Assembly: GCA_015207365.1 (NCBI GenBank)
Contig: JADEXA010000008.1
Coordinates: 62,001-126,000 of the forward strand
Direction: 5' to 3'
Source: Vacuolonema iberomarrocanum LEGE 07170
Lineage (GTDB): Bacteria; Cyanobacteriota; Cyanobacteriia; Elainellales; Elainellaceae
Length of the DNA stretch: 64,000 nt
Below, piece after piece: positions 35,355 through 45,368 of this stretch; position 1 is the first letter of the stretch, and the number at the start of each line of letters is the position of its first letter. The notes beneath the pieces are model-generated. The model saw nothing but the letters and a program-made list of their open reading frames with translations, was not told where the DNA came from and made no database searches. The position numbers and the translations under genes are program-made.

Positions 35355-36485
35355 ATGGCATACACCAATAGTTATCCCGACGTTTCTCCCACTTCGCGCC
35401 CACTGTGGCACGACCCCTTGTTTTGGGGAACGGTGATATCCCTGGGAGCGCATGGGTTGTTGTGGCTCGTTGGGCCTTTGTTTCCGGGAGACAATCGCCG
35501 GACCGAAGCCGATGTGCAACGCCCTGTCGAACTAGTCGAACTCTCACCCATCGATCAGAATCGGCTACCCGATGCCCTCACTCAACCTCCGACTCTACCC
35601 GATGTCGCAGAGCCTAGCTTTGCTGACCTAGACCTTCCCACTCGCCCGGATAGCGATCCCCCCATTTCTTTCGCCCCCATTTTCCCAAGCGTTCCCCCGC
35701 CACCGCCCACAGGAGAAAGTTTCCGACCGCGCTCCGGGTTCAACTTTCCGCCTCGCCGCAGCAATCCTAGTAGGACGCCTCCCCCCTCTACCCCTGAACC
35801 TACCGAAAGCCCAGATCTGCCCACAGAGCCCACTGACGATATTCCAAACTTAGGCAACTTAGGAAATGGTGAACCTATCACGGGTAATACCGATACAGCA
35901 CCAGGCAGTACCGATTCCCCCCCCGAGGATACGCCGCCACAATTTCCTTCTGACCTCATCGCTCGTGTTGAAGAAAACCCTGAACAATTCGCCTTTAACG
36001 AAGACGGAACAGGTTCTGAAGCTGCACAGGTTAGCTGGGGAACTTGGCTGGAGGAACAAGCCTACCCCTGGCTAGAGGAAGATGGACTCAGCGATGCCGA
36101 GCTGGAAGAAAAAGCCGATGCGACTCGAACACCCGTCGAAGTAGAAAACGTTCCCTATCCTCCTATTGCCTGTGTGGCTAGTTCCCAGCTCAGTGGCAAA
36201 GCGGCAACAGAGCTAACAGCCGAAGATCTGGTGCGTGGTTCGGCGGTTATCGGTATTTTGGTCGGCCCAGATGGTCGGGTAACGGAAGATGGAGAGCCTT
36301 TCCTGATTCAAAGCTCGGGCTATGCGTTTTTGGATGCAGAAGCCCTTGAAATTGCCAAAGCGCAAGAACCTCCACCCTCATCCTGGCGGGAGATTTATTC
36401 GGTGCAAGTTAACTTTGTCCCTAACCCTGCAACCTGTGAGCAACTCTTGCAAGAGGAAGACTCTGCAGCAGGAGAAACCAGCTAA
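35355..36485 (+). CDS. TonB-like envelope protein (membrane anchor, Pro-rich spacer, TonB C-terminal-like domain)
   Basis: About 376 aa from ATG 35355; upstream starts at 35310 or 35247 cannot be excluded. A transmembrane helix (about 18-36, TVISLGAHGLLWLVGPLF) is followed by about 190 residues rich in Pro, Asp, Glu and Ser, as in TonB spacers. A C-terminal domain ends in a beta-alpha-beta arrangement, with GSAVIGILVGPDGRVTEDGE, then YAFLDAEALEIAK and VQVNFVPNP. This matches the layout of energy-transducing TonB family proteins. No ExbB/ExbD or receptor gene is adjacent, so an energy-coupling role is inferred, not shown. Confidence 0.7.
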   Translation: MAYTNSYPDVSPTSRPLWHDPLFWGTVISLGAHGLLWLVGPLFPGDNRRTEADVQRPVELVELSPIDQNRLPDALTQPPTLPDVAEPSFADLDLPTRPDSDPPISFAPIFPSVPPPPPTGESFRPRSGFNFPPRRSNPSRTPPPSTPEPTESPDLPTEPTDDIPNLGNLGNGEPITGNTDTAPGSTDSPPEDTPPQFPSDLIARVEENPEQFAFNEDGTGSEAAQVSWGTWLEEQAYPWLEEDGLSDAELEEKADATRTPVEVENVPYPPIACVASSQLSGKAATELTAEDLVRGSAVIGILVGPDGRVTEDGEPFLIQSSGYAFLDAEALEIAKAQEPPPSSWREIYSVQVNFVPNPATCEQLLQEEDSAAGETS

Positions 36486-36669
36486 TTTCCCGTTCCGTTG
36501 TCCTCGTTTCACGGTCTATATCCCCAAGGACTGTGAAGGTTCAACCCAGAGTTTTGGTTTACAAGACAGAATTCTAACTGGAAGATTTTGGGAATTTGAG
36601 GGATGGATTCAGAAAGCCTGTTGTAGAGTGATAGGGAATTTCTGTGTGTTCCTGGCGATCGCTCATTCG

Positions 36670-37347
36670 ATGCCAGGATTGGGTGCTTTTTTGAGACAGA
36701 TTTCGGGTATGCGATCGCAATCAGCCGCTAGAAATGCCACCAATTCCAGACGCTATCGCAGCGCCAGACGGCAGCGGCGAAAATTTTGGTGGCTCAAAGT
36801 TATCATCGTTTCATTATTCGTCGGGTTGCTCTACTACCACATCAACGCCTTGATACTACAGCCACAAGCCATTCTGGTTTTGGGGGGTTCCCCCGAGCGA
36901 GAAGCTTTTGCAGCAGAGTTTGCCCAGAACCACCCCAAGCTTCCGGTGTGGGTATCGTCGGGCAGTCCAGCCGACTACGCCCGCTGGGTCTTTGCCGAGT
37001 CAGAGATTCCGGGCGATCGCGTCCATCTGGACTATCGTGCGGTTGATACCGTCACCAACTTCACCAGCCTGGTCGACGACTTCGAAGACCAAAATATCCG
37101 CAGCCTTTATCTCATCACCTCGGACTACCACATGCGTCGTGCCCGTACCATCGGCACCATCGTTCTCGGCAGCCGGGGAATCGAATTTGAAGCGGTTCCC
37201 ATTCCCTCCGATCTACCTAAAGAACCCTTGGGCAAGGTTGCGCGAGATGCTGCCCGCTCCTTTCTTTGGGTTACAACAGGACGCACCGGGGCCTCATTAA
37301 AAAACCATCCCAGCCTCCAAAGCAGGTTTCTCAGCCCTCATCCATAG
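36670..37347 (+). CDS. YdcF/SanA-like DUF218 membrane protein
   Basis: About 225 aa from ATG 36670 (ATG 36709 possible). A basic, Arg-rich N-terminus leads into one transmembrane helix (KVIIVSLFVGLLYYHINALI), then a periplasmic DUF218 domain. The motif ILVLGGSPEREAFAAEFA, the pattern WVSSGSPADYARWVF, and the key block TSDYHMRRARTIGTIVL are typical. ElyC/SanA relatives affect envelope polysaccharide homeostasis. It sits 185 bp after the TonB-like gene on the same strand. Confidence 0.78.
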   Translation: MPGLGAFLRQISGMRSQSAARNATNSRRYRSARRQRRKFWWLKVIIVSLFVGLLYYHINALILQPQAILVLGGSPEREAFAAEFAQNHPKLPVWVSSGSPADYARWVFAESEIPGDRVHLDYRAVDTVTNFTSLVDDFEDQNIRSLYLITSDYHMRRARTIGTIVLGSRGIEFEAVPIPSDLPKEPLGKVARDAARSFLWVTTGRTGASLKNHPSLQSRFLSPHP

Positions 37348-37364
37348 GGCTGTCAAAACCTGCA

Positions 37365-37401
37365 TTGATTGAGAGCCCCGCAGTGTAGGGCTCTCAATCA
37401 A
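37365..37401 (+). terminator. Hairpin terminator after the DUF218 gene
   Basis: TTGATTGAGAGCCC (37365-37378) pairs perfectly with GGGCTCTCAATCAA (37388-37401) across a 9-base loop, 17 bp after the stop. No clear T run follows, so it may act in RNA processing as well as termination. Confidence 0.55.
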
Positions 37402-37425
37402 CGGTTGATCTTAATATCAATACGA

Positions 37426-37528
37426 ATATCAAATCTGGTTAAACACCCGTAAAACCCAAATATTGTTTGCACCCGCTGCAGCGCAGCGGGTGCAAACAAT
37501 ATTTGGTTTCTTCAAACAGATTTGATGT
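37426..37528 (+). mobile_element. Palindromic element, family C copy 2
   Basis: 103 bp with near-perfect ends ATATCAAATCTG and CAGATTTGATGT. The core stem is ATTGTTTGCACCCGCTGC facing GCAGCGGGTGCAAACAAT, flanked by AAATATT/AATATTT. The degraded relative is at 12117-12217. Confidence 0.65.
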
Positions 37529-37537
37529 AAGGCTATC

Positions 37538-37795
37538 TCACCCCTTTTGCTTTTGGGAACGAAACCGCCCTTCCGCAAAACTCCTGAGCTTTTGATGTTT
37601 GGTTTTGCGACCGCTAACGCGTTTGCGCCATAACCGAAAGCTAGAAGGTTTCATTTCTCGGCGCATCAAGGCAATGACTTGCTTTTCGCTGAGGCCGAAT
37701 TGAGACTCAATGGCATCAAAAGGTGTGCGATCTTCCCATGCCATTTCGATCACTCGGTTGATTGTTGTCGTGCTGAGAGCTGGCAACTGCATCAT
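37538..37795 (-). CDS. TIGR03643 family (DUF2805) protein
   Basis: 85 aa. The pattern INRVIEMAWEDRTPFDAIE, then FGLSEKQVIALMRREMKPSS and FRLWRKRVSGR is characteristic of this small family found in cyanobacteria and marine bacteria. A helix-turn-helix-like arrangement and a very basic C-terminus suggest nucleic-acid binding, but function is unknown. Two adjacent ATG codons (37795, 37792) are possible starts. Confidence 0.85.
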   Translation of the reverse strand: MMQLPALSTTTINRVIEMAWEDRTPFDAIESQFGLSEKQVIALMRREMKPSSFRLWRKRVSGRKTKHQKLRSFAEGRFRSQKQKG

Positions 37796-38022
37796 TAAGG
37801 ATGTAAAGCAATTGAAATATTTCTATACAAACCAGTATAACGTAGTCAGTAATCCCACTAAAATTTCCGTGTTTCTGCGGAGCAAATCTCCAGTTTTTGC
37901 CATGATTCCTCTAAGAAGAGAGCGTTTCCTCTGCTCCCCTACGTGTTTGTCCGGATCAGTCATCGCTTCCACTGACTGTTATCTTTAGTTGGAGCCATTT
38001 CGCAAGGGAGACGAGTGGTTAT

Positions 38023-38751
38023 ATGGCAAAGAAATACGAACGAGTGCTATTAAAACTGAGCGGCGAGGCTCTCATGGGTGAACTGTCCTATGGCATTGAC
38101 CCAGCAATTGTAGACAGCATCTCAGACGAAATTGCGAAAACTGTCAAAGAAGGACTGCAAGTCGCGATCGTGGTTGGTGGCGGCAATATATTCCGGGGAA
38201 TCAAAGGGGCCGCGTCAGGCATGGAGCGGGCGACGGCTGACTACATTGGCATGATTGCCACGGTGATGAACGCCATGACATTGCAAGATGCCCTGGAACG
38301 CAAGGGTATCGCGACTCGCGTACAAACGGCGATCGAGATGCAAGAACTAGCAGAACCCTATATCCGCCGTCGTGCCATCCGTCATCTCGAAAAAGAGCGG
38401 GTCGTCATTTTTGGAGCCGGTTCAGGCAACCCCTTTTTCACAACAGACACCACGGCAGCGTTGCGCGCCGCCGAAATCAATGCTGAGGTAGTATTTAAGG
38501 CGACGAAAGTAGACGGAATCTACGATTCTGATCCCAAAGTAAATCCCAATGCCCGACGCTATCAAACCCTAACCTATGGCCATGTTTTGGAAAAAGACCT
38601 GCGGGTAATGGATGGAACTGCGATCGCCCTGTGTAAAGATAACAGTATCCCCATTATCGTTTTCGACATTTCGGTTCCGGGGAACATCTATCGCGCTCTC
38701 GTGGGAGAGTCGCTTGGAACGCTAGTTGGAGGTTCTTGTGAAGTTAGCTGA
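38023..38751 (+). CDS. pyrH: Uridylate kinase
   Basis: 242 aa. It phosphorylates UMP to UDP in pyrimidine nucleotide synthesis. Amino-acid-kinase fold motifs are clear: [58 protein letters not shown], and [12 protein letters not shown]. Length is typical (235-245). Its last 14 bases overlap the start of frr, a common pyrH-frr arrangement that couples nucleotide supply with ribosome recycling. The preceding intergenic region, 37796-38022, holds nothing recognised. Confidence 0.97.
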   Translation: MAKKYERVLLKLSGEALMGELSYGIDPAIVDSISDEIAKTVKEGLQVAIVVGGGNIFRGIKGAASGMERATADYIGMIATVMNAMTLQDALERKGIATRVQTAIEMQELAEPYIRRRAIRHLEKERVVIFGAGSGNPFFTTDTTAALRAAEINAEVVFKATKVDGIYDSDPKVNPNARRYQTLTYGHVLEKDLRVMDGTAIALCKDNSIPIIVFDISVPGNIYRALVGESLGTLVGGSCEVS

Positions 38752-39286
38752 CGTTGAAAGCCAAATGCAGAAGACCATTGAGGCGACCCAACGGTCTTTC
38801 AACACGATTCGGACGGGGCGGGCAAACCCAGCGCTGTTGGATCGGATCACCGTGGAATACTACGGCACCGAAACGCCACTCAAGCAGCTGGCAAACATCA
38901 GTGTTCCCGATGCCAGCACTATCATGATTCAGCCCTACGACAAAAGTTCGCTAAGTACGATCGAGCGCTCCATTTCCATGTCTGATATTGGGTTGACGCC
39001 CAACAACGATGGCTCCGTGGTTCGGCTAAACATCCCCCCGTTGACCAGCGAACGTCGTAAAGAGTTGGTCAAGGTTGCAGCCAAGTATGCTGAAGAAGGG
39101 AAAGTTGCCCTGCGGAATATTCGGCGAGATGCCGTCGACAGCGTGCGGAAGCAAGAGAAATCCAGCGAGGTTTCTGAGGATGAGTCTCGGGATTTGCAGG
39201 ACAACATCCAAAAGTTGACCGACAAGTATGTCAACAAAATTGATGAGCTGCTGAAAGAGAAAGAAACCGACATTATGACGGTTTAA
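38738..39286 (+). CDS. frr: Ribosome recycling factor
   Basis: 182 aa with GTG start at 38738, GGAGG lying 5 bases upstream inside pyrH. A TTG at 38726 would overlap that site. RRF splits post-termination ribosomes with EF-G. Motifs: [34 protein letters not shown], and [24 protein letters not shown] [18 protein letters not shown], ending in the long helix with [15 protein letters not shown]. Overlap with pyrH suggests translational coupling. Confidence 0.97.
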   Translation: MKLADVESQMQKTIEATQRSFNTIRTGRANPALLDRITVEYYGTETPLKQLANISVPDASTIMIQPYDKSSLSTIERSISMSDIGLTPNNDGSVVRLNIPPLTSERRKELVKVAAKYAEEGKVALRNIRRDAVDSVRKQEKSSEVSEDESRDLQDNIQKLTDKYVNKIDELLKEKETDIMTV

Positions 39287-39374
39287 TCTCTAGAGAATTG
39301 AGCTTTAAAGAGCACTAACCACAGAGACACAGAGACCACAGAGAAATCATGGCTGATGGTCTGTCAGTGGTTAA

Positions 39375-40043
39375 TCATTTGCGTCCGAAATCGGCTGGGA
39401 TCTCGCCCCATTGCTCGGTGTTCCATTTCAGAATGGGGTTCGAGTAGGGGTGAACCTGGAGCCATGCGAGGGCGCGATCGACCATCTCAAAGATTGGCTG
39501 GTTACGGGCGGTTTGCTTCAGCGTTGTTTTGACGGCGCGGCGACGAACCCAGGCGATCGCTGTACGGGAGTCGGTGTAGATGGGCATGTCGTTATAGGTG
39601 GCCATATCGTTACCCAGGGTTTGCAACAAGGCGAGGCCATGGGCGAGCGCCAGGAATTCCCCTAGATTATTGGTTCCTTGGGCAAACGGACCCTTGCGAA
39701 AGGCTTCTTCTCCGCTGGCTGTCCATACGCCCCGATATTCCATATCTCCAGGATTGCCTGAGCAAGCCGCATCCACACTCAGGCTATTCCAGATAATGTC
39801 TTCAGACTGTAGGTCGATCGCCGAGGGTTTAGCCGTCTGAGCCGATTTTACAGCGCGATCGAACGGTAGGGTTCCAGCTTGCTTGTAAGCCGCGATCGCC
39901 GCTTCCGCTTCCGCCCGACTGGGAAAGGATTTGTAGATCGCGCCCTGAAATCCTTCAACCTGCTGTTTACAGTCTTCCCAGCGGGTAAATAGACCTGTTC
40001 GGCGACCCCGCATAACAGCGTAAAACTTCTTTTTTGGCGGCAT
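39375..40043 (-). CDS. Ribonuclease H with N-terminal viroplasmin-type domain
   Basis: 222 aa. Residues 1-50 (KKKFYAVMRGRRTGLFTRWE, then QVEGFQGAIYKSFPSRAEAE) are a caulimovirus-viroplasmin/RNase H1 N-terminal hybrid-binding domain. Residues about 70-222 are an RNase HI domain with the acidic set visible: Asp in SVDAACSGNPG, Glu in NLGEFLALAHG, Asp in IYTDSRTAIAWV and a late Asp near the C-terminus. The arrangement resembles eukaryotic RNase H1. It removes RNA from RNA-DNA hybrids. It converges on frr with an 88-bp gap that contains the short repeats CCACAGAG and ACACAGAG. Confidence 0.85.
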   Translation of the reverse strand: MPPKKKFYAVMRGRRTGLFTRWEDCKQQVEGFQGAIYKSFPSRAEAEAAIAAYKQAGTLPFDRAVKSAQTAKPSAIDLQSEDIIWNSLSVDAACSGNPGDMEYRGVWTASGEEAFRKGPFAQGTNNLGEFLALAHGLALLQTLGNDMATYNDMPIYTDSRTAIAWVRRRAVKTTLKQTARNQPIFEMVDRALAWLQVHPYSNPILKWNTEQWGEIPADFGRK

Positions 40044-40115
40044 AGTGGAACAGGCTTCTCCGTCAAATGTTTAGGCAGAAAGGCAAATGTTTAGGCAGAA
40101 AAGTGGAATGGGGAA

Positions 40116-40934
40116 CTAGTTCAGTGCCGCTTCCTTCAGGCAATCGAGCAGGGTGAGGGGAAGATGAAAGTGATTGAGAGAAATAGAGCGATGGGCGGGA
40201 TCATTACTGGGGCCATGGTAATCACTGCCCCCGGTCTTCACAAGCTGGTTTTCGCCACACCATTCGCTGAGAATGGCTGCTTGACCAGAGCTGTGAGTAG
40301 GATGGTAAACCTCCAATCCCATCAAACCCGCCTTTAGTAACACCTCAAACACCTGGGGAATGTTGCCACCTCGAAACAGGAAGGGATGCGCCCACACAGG
40401 CACTGCCCCACAATCGCGCAGCAACTGAACTCCTTCCACTGCCGAGAATTTTTCGTATTGCACGTAAGCCGATTTGCCTTCGCTGAGGAAGCGATTGAAC
40501 GCTTCGTCGTAAGTCTTGACATGACCCGCCTCGACCATGGCCTTGGCAATGTGAGGCCGACCGGGGGCGATGCCATCCCCCATCTCTGGCAACGTGATGG
40601 GATAGCCCAATGCTTCTAGCTTTTCGACCATGGCCTCGGCGCGGCGTTTGCGTCCCTCCAGGCGATCGCGCAATGGCGCTTCAAAGGCATCTCGGTTAGG
40701 ATAAAACCCCAAAATATGCAGGGAGCGATTTCCCCACACCGTACTTAGTTCAACTCCTGGCACAATTTCCAGATCATGCCCTGCTGCTGCCGCCTGGGCT
40801 TCCTCCCACCCGGCCAGGGTGTCGTGGTCGGTGATCGCGAGGGCTTTGACCCCTTGGGCGATCGCCTCTTTCACCAACTCAGTCGGGGTTAGAGAACCAT
40901 CGGAACAGGTGGTGTGGCAGTGAAGTTCGATCAT
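40116..40934 (-). CDS. PHP-domain phosphoesterase (TrpH/RNase AM-like)
   Basis: 272 aa. The first PHP motif, IELHCHTTCSDGSLTP, provides metal-binding His residues; further ligands occur in LAITDHDTLAGWEEA, PGVELSTVWGN, VWAHPFLFRGG and the last KTGGSDYHGP. The closest characterised relatives are YciV/TrpH-type 3',5'-nucleotide phosphatases or 5'-3' exonucleases. Length is standard. A terminator-like hairpin (41000-41037) separates it from pepA upstream on the same strand. Confidence 0.87.
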   Translation of the reverse strand: MIELHCHTTCSDGSLTPTELVKEAIAQGVKALAITDHDTLAGWEEAQAAAAGHDLEIVPGVELSTVWGNRSLHILGFYPNRDAFEAPLRDRLEGRKRRAEAMVEKLEALGYPITLPEMGDGIAPGRPHIAKAMVEAGHVKTYDEAFNRFLSEGKSAYVQYEKFSAVEGVQLLRDCGAVPVWAHPFLFRGGNIPQVFEVLLKAGLMGLEVYHPTHSSGQAAILSEWCGENQLVKTGGSDYHGPSNDPAHRSISLNHFHLPLTLLDCLKEAALN

Positions 40935-40999
40935 AGAAACAAGACTTGAGGGTTGAGTTGTACGTTTTGAGCATTGAGATTTGACGCTTGCAAGAAACA

Positions 41000-41037
41000 G
41001 CTAAGGTTTGCATTGGCAATTCAATGCAAACCTTAGC
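41000..41037 (-). terminator. Hairpin between pepA and the PHP gene
   Basis: GCTAAGGTTTGCATTG (41000-41015) pairs perfectly with CAATGCAAACCTTAGC (41022-41037), a 16-bp stem with a 6-base loop, 24 bp after the pepA stop. On the minus strand it is followed by TGTTTCTTG, a weak U tract. Probable pepA terminator. Confidence 0.6.
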
Positions 41038-41061
41038 CTGCAAACCTGAAGGCTCTAGCCC

Positions 41062-42537
41062 TTAAGCGAGCACCCAGTTGACCAGCGTTCGCACAGCAAA
41101 GCCTGTGCCGCCCGCATTGTTATAGCCGTTGTCCTTGTCGTTCCAGACAGGTCCCGCGACATCAAGGTGAACCCAGGGCGTGTCTTTGACAAACTGTTTC
41201 AGAAATAGGCTGGCGGAAATGGCTCCCCCTGCCCGTGCGCCCGTATTTTTCATGTCGGCAACGACGGACTTCATAGAGTCGAAGTACTTGTTTTCCATGG
41301 GCAAGCGCCAGAACTTTTCGCCAGACAGCTTAGCTGCTTCCATTACCTGCGCTGCCATCTCATCATTGGGAGTGAAGAGTCCGGCAATGTCGTTACCCAA
41401 GGCCACAATGCAAGCTCCGGTTAAGGTCGCCAGATCGACGATCGCATCCACTTCCAGCTTTTCGGCAAACACCAGCGCATCGGCCAGGGTAAGGCGACCT
41501 TCCGCGTCTGTATTGTTGATTTCGATGGTCTTGCCATTGGAGGCAGTGAGGATGTCACCGGGGTGCATGGCATGGCCGCTGATCATGTTTTCGGTCACTG
41601 CGCTGATGAAGTGAACCTCTACATCTGGCTTCAGTTGGGCGATCGCCTTCGCTGCACCAAAGGTTGCGGCAGCTCCACCCATGTCGGTCTTCATCATCTC
41701 GATGCTGCTGTTGCCCACCTTCAGATTCAAACCACCGCTGTCGAAGGTGAGCCCCTTGCCAACGATCGCTAGCTTTTTGCGGGGCGTTCCTTCAGGACGA
41801 TAGGTGAGATGGATGAACTTGGGCGGCAGGTCAGAGGCTTGGGCAACCCCAAGGAAGGCCCCCATGCCTTGCTTTTCGCACTCGCCTTTTTCGAGGATTT
41901 CGATCTCCAGGCCAAATTCGTTGGCGATCGCTTCCGCCGTTTCTGCCATGGTTACCGGGTTCACCACATTTGCAGGCGCTGACACCAGTTCCCGCGCCAG
42001 AATGACGCCCAAGGCAATTTGCCGTGCTTTGGTCAACGCGCCATCCTGCCCAGCTAATCCCAATACGTCAATCTTTTCCAGTGGCGGTTGCTTCTTGTCA
42101 TCCTCTCCCGACTTGAAGCGGCTGTCTTTGTGCAACGTCAGTTCTACCGCTTCGGCGATCGCCTGAGCAGTAGCCGCCGCGTCGTCGTTCCACAACGGTA
42201 GGCTAATCCCCAGCGTCTTAGCTTTTTCCTGCTTGGCGAGCCGAATAGCCTTTGCCGCGGCCTTCCGCAAGCCTTCCAGATCCAGCTCTTCCGCTTTACC
42301 CAAGCCAACGACGCCGACCTTGCGGATCGGCGTCTTCGAACCAACCCGGATAACAGCACCGCTGCCTGCTTTGCCCTTAAATTCCTCTTCCTCAATCAAT
42401 TCTGTCAGCGTTCCAGATAGGCTCGCGTCCAGAGCCGTCAGATCTCCCGTCAACTCGACAGCATCCTCAAAAAATCCGACGATCAAGCAATCCCCTGTCC
42501 ACTCTGCGCGGGGTGTATCAATTCCGTATAGCTCCAT
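41062..42537 (-). CDS. pepA: Leucyl aminopeptidase (M17)
   Basis: 491 aa. A cytosolic hexameric metallopeptidase removing N-terminal residues. The catalytic domain shows [23 protein letters not shown], the signature [28 protein letters not shown] and the final WVHLDVAGP segment. Metal ligands (the paired Asp, Glu and Lys) are all present. The N-terminal macro-like domain covers about residues 1-170. Length is usual for the family (480-500). It diverges from the hydrolase gene at 42679. Confidence 0.96.
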   Translation of the reverse strand: MELYGIDTPRAEWTGDCLIVGFFEDAVELTGDLTALDASLSGTLTELIEEEEFKGKAGSGAVIRVGSKTPIRKVGVVGLGKAEELDLEGLRKAAAKAIRLAKQEKAKTLGISLPLWNDDAAATAQAIAEAVELTLHKDSRFKSGEDDKKQPPLEKIDVLGLAGQDGALTKARQIALGVILARELVSAPANVVNPVTMAETAEAIANEFGLEIEILEKGECEKQGMGAFLGVAQASDLPPKFIHLTYRPEGTPRKKLAIVGKGLTFDSGGLNLKVGNSSIEMMKTDMGGAAATFGAAKAIAQLKPDVEVHFISAVTENMISGHAMHPGDILTASNGKTIEINNTDAEGRLTLADALVFAEKLEVDAIVDLATLTGACIVALGNDIAGLFTPNDEMAAQVMEAAKLSGEKFWRLPMENKYFDSMKSVVADMKNTGARAGGAISASLFLKQFVKDTPWVHLDVAGPVWNDKDNGYNNAGGTGFAVRTLVNWVLA

Positions 42538-42678
42538 GATTCATCAACGTAATTTTTATGCGAATACTCTCCAGTATCGATCATGTTGGTAGAACCGTGG
42601 CAGCAGAGACGGCAGGGATCGCGCAAGAACTAGGATGAGTTAAGGATATTGTTTTCAATTTAGGCCGTTCCACAACCC

Positions 42679-43542
42679 ATGCCACTGTCCCAAAATGCTA
42701 TGGAAGAGTCCATGCCGCTGAATGTCTTGATTCGGGGGCAGGGATTTCCGGTGCTCTGCCTGCATGGGCATCCGGGTTCTGCCCGCAGCATGTCAGTTTT
42801 CACCGAGCCTTTGTCGCAGAATTTCCGAACCTATGCTCCAGATTTACGGGGCTATGGCGACAGTCGCACATCACAGTCGTTTGAGATGACCGATCATCTG
42901 CTCGACCTCGAAGCTCTGCTCGATCGCCATCACATTGATCGCTGCCTGGTTTTGGGTTGGTCCCTGGGCGGCATCCTGGCGATGGAGCTGGCCCTACGGC
43001 ATCCCGATCGTGTCAGCGGCATGATCTTGATCGCAACCGCCGCCTATCCCCGCAGCAACCACCCACCCATTACCTGGCAGGATAATGCGCTCACGGGGAT
43101 TGCCGCTTTGGTCAACTTGGCAGTGCCAGGTTGGATGCCAAATATCGAATGGGTGGGGAAGCGATCGCTCTTCCGCCACCTGATCCAACAACACACCGAG
43201 GGAGCCTATCGCTATCTCGCCAATGAAGCCGTATATGCCTATCTCAAGACATCCCAGCCCGCAACAGCCGCCCTCAATCGAGCCTTGCGCCAGCGCTACA
43301 ATCGCCTGACCGAGCTTGAGAAAATCACTTGCCCCTGCCTAGTTCTCGCAGGGGAGGGCGATCGCCATATCACAGCTACCTCAAGCAAAGAGACAGCCCA
43401 AAATCTACCCAACAGCGAGTGGCAGGTTTATCCAAATACCGCCCACTTATTCCCCTGGGAAATTCCACAGCAGGTTCAAGCCGACATCTTGCACTGGATT
43501 GAGCGATATCCCGAAACAATAGCGACGTCAACCGAAAGCTAA
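42679..43542 (+). CDS. Alpha/beta-fold hydrolase
   Basis: 287 aa. Oxyanion-loop motif LCLHGHPGSARSM, nucleophile elbow LGWSLGGILAMEL with the catalytic Ser, a late Asp in LAGEGDRHI and the catalytic His in NTAHLFPWE. Residues 120-215 form a lid-like helical region. The family is broad (esterases, epoxide hydrolases, haloperoxidases), and substrate cannot be assigned. ATG 42679 gives the longest frame; ATG 42700 or 42712 may equally be used. Confidence 0.85.
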   Translation: MPLSQNAMEESMPLNVLIRGQGFPVLCLHGHPGSARSMSVFTEPLSQNFRTYAPDLRGYGDSRTSQSFEMTDHLLDLEALLDRHHIDRCLVLGWSLGGILAMELALRHPDRVSGMILIATAAYPRSNHPPITWQDNALTGIAALVNLAVPGWMPNIEWVGKRSLFRHLIQQHTEGAYRYLANEAVYAYLKTSQPATAALNRALRQRYNRLTELEKITCPCLVLAGEGDRHITATSSKETAQNLPNSEWQVYPNTAHLFPWEIPQQVQADILHWIERYPETIATSTES

Positions 43543-43762
43543 GAGGGTATTGAATTGGGATTCGAGATAAAACCTTAACGACCAAAGTCGCGACTAGCAA
43601 ACAACGGCAATTGCCTGAAATAAAATTACCAATTTAGGGTGCATTACGCTCCGCTAACGGGGTTTTACAGCGGGCATGTTCTTTTCAGAATTACCCCAAA
43701 CTGTCGTAGAGGAAGCTATTTATCAAAAAAATGATCCGTCGAAACCATTCGAGCGCGTTTCT

Positions 43763-44044
43763 TTAGGCTTGGCTGCTAAAGAGCTGCGGTGAATTTTGCT
43801 TCGCCGGTTCAGATGACTCTCCAGGAATCGTCAACTGGCTAGGCTTGCATCGCTTGATGGCAACCGTAATACCCTGAGCGCCTTCCTGTTCTAAGTCTGT
43901 GACATAACCTTGCTTAGCAGCATTGGCTGTATTGGCGTTCGAAAAGGGCCCAAAGTAGTAGGTGCAACTAGGCGTTTCTGTTGTAACCTCAATCCACCAA
44001 GCCAGCCCCAGCGTTTGCAAAATGTTTGTCCAGAGTTCTTGCAT
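43763..44044 (-). CDS. DUF1816-domain protein
   Basis: 93 aa. The block AWWIEVTTETPSCTYYFGPF, followed by SNANTANAAKQGYVTDLEQE and ITVAIKRCKP, is characteristic of DUF1816, a small cyanobacterial domain sometimes linked to phycobilisome-associated proteins. Function is not established. It follows rlmB on the same strand by 88 bp and may be the last gene of that row. Confidence 0.8.
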   Translation of the reverse strand: MQELWTNILQTLGLAWWIEVTTETPSCTYYFGPFSNANTANAAKQGYVTDLEQEGAQGITVAIKRCKPSQLTIPGESSEPAKQNSPQLFSSQA

Positions 44045-44132
44045 AATCCCTTTGCGGTTTCCAGAGTGAATAAGTACGCACTTGCGTGTGGAGCACTGAC
44101 AACCCTCAAAGTAATGGGTTTGCTAAAAAGAT

Positions 44133-45248
44133 TCAAGACGATAAATGACGATATTTCTCAGAAGATTGCCCATTGTTACGCTTTGATAACTGCGCGTCAA
44201 TATTCCAAGTTTGGGTGTGGCGCTGCCGAAAAACCTCGTAAAGCACCATACCAGCAGCAACAGATGCGTTAAGGCTGGCGGTTTTTCCTTTTAGCGGAAT
44301 CGAAATTAGCTCATCACAATAGCGTTGCACCAGCATTCCCAACCCTTCGCTTTCCGAGCCAATAACAACGACAATCGGCTGATTCAGCGACGTGGAATAG
44401 AGGGATTGACGGGCTCCAGCAACGGTGCCATAGACCCAAAAGCCCTCCGCTTTGAGTGTTTCTAATGCTCGGCTGAGGTTGACGACACGAGCAATGGGTA
44501 ATGTCTCCAATGCGCCTGCCGCTACTTTCATCACCGCTGAGGTAACGCCGACAGCACGACGCTGGGGAATGACCAACCCCTGGGCACCCATCGCTTCAGC
44601 CGTACGGATGATTGCACCCAAGTTATGGGGATCGGTAATCCCATCGGCCGCAACCAGCACGGGTTGATCGGTGGCGGCTTTGGCCTGCGCAATCAGGTCA
44701 GGTAGTTCCAAATAGTCATAGGGAGCAACCTGAGCAACGATCCCTTGATGACTGGCTCCCTGTGTCATCTGGCTAAGACGACGAGGTTCTACTTCATCAA
44801 TGACGCTGCCATTTGCTTTTGCCTCGTTCAGCAAGCCATGAAAGCGGGGATCATAGCGCAAACGAGACAAGATCCAGATGCGATTGATCTGGCGATCGCC
44901 CTCCAGCAAAGCCAAAACTGAATGTCGCCCGTACACCAAATCTGGGCTCAACTCTCTTGCTTCTGACACTGACAGGCTTTCATCCTCGTCGCGTTCAAAG
45001 CGTCGGGGAATATCAGACGTATGGCGCTCTGAATGTTGCCGCCTTCGGGGTGACGGTGGCGCAGCGGAAATATCAGAGGAGGCGGACGAACTCGACGTAG
45101 GGGAAGGGCTAGAAGAATGAGATGAGCGTTTCTTGATCGGTGCGCCGATCCGACGACGAGGCTTGTCGGAAGACTGCGATCGCCCCTTGTAGGGCTTACC
45201 GGCTCCTCGATATTTGCCCTGCCCTGATTTTTTGCCTCGCTCCGCCAT
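44133..45248 (-). CDS. rlmB: 23S rRNA (guanosine-2'-O)-methyltransferase RlmB-type (TrmH/SpoU family)
   Basis: About 371 aa. The C-terminal SPOUT domain carries the three TrmH motifs: [31 protein letters not shown], and [20 protein letters not shown]. The SAM-knot region is intact. An N-terminal L30e-like substrate-binding domain (about 90-190, [20 protein letters not shown]) precedes it. The first 90 residues are a long basic, Ser-rich disordered extension found in cyanobacterial and plastid homologues. The start is ambiguous: ATG 45248 is chosen, ATG 45308 is also open. Confidence 0.88.
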   Translation of the reverse strand: MAERGKKSGQGKYRGAGKPYKGRSQSSDKPRRRIGAPIKKRSSHSSSPSPTSSSSASSDISAAPPSPRRRQHSERHTSDIPRRFERDEDESLSVSEARELSPDLVYGRHSVLALLEGDRQINRIWILSRLRYDPRFHGLLNEAKANGSVIDEVEPRRLSQMTQGASHQGIVAQVAPYDYLELPDLIAQAKAATDQPVLVAADGITDPHNLGAIIRTAEAMGAQGLVIPQRRAVGVTSAVMKVAAGALETLPIARVVNLSRALETLKAEGFWVYGTVAGARQSLYSTSLNQPIVVVIGSESEGLGMLVQRYCDELISIPLKGKTASLNASVAAGMVLYEVFRQRHTQTWNIDAQLSKRNNGQSSEKYRHLSS

Positions 45249-45368
45249 ATCCTGCCGTCCTAGCGGCGTTAACCCGCTTGCTATAAGTTCAAATACGTTT
45301 GACGCCATAACAGCCTAGCACCCGATTCTAGTCGGCTGTATCCCCCGATAGAGTGTTGTAATCCTGCG

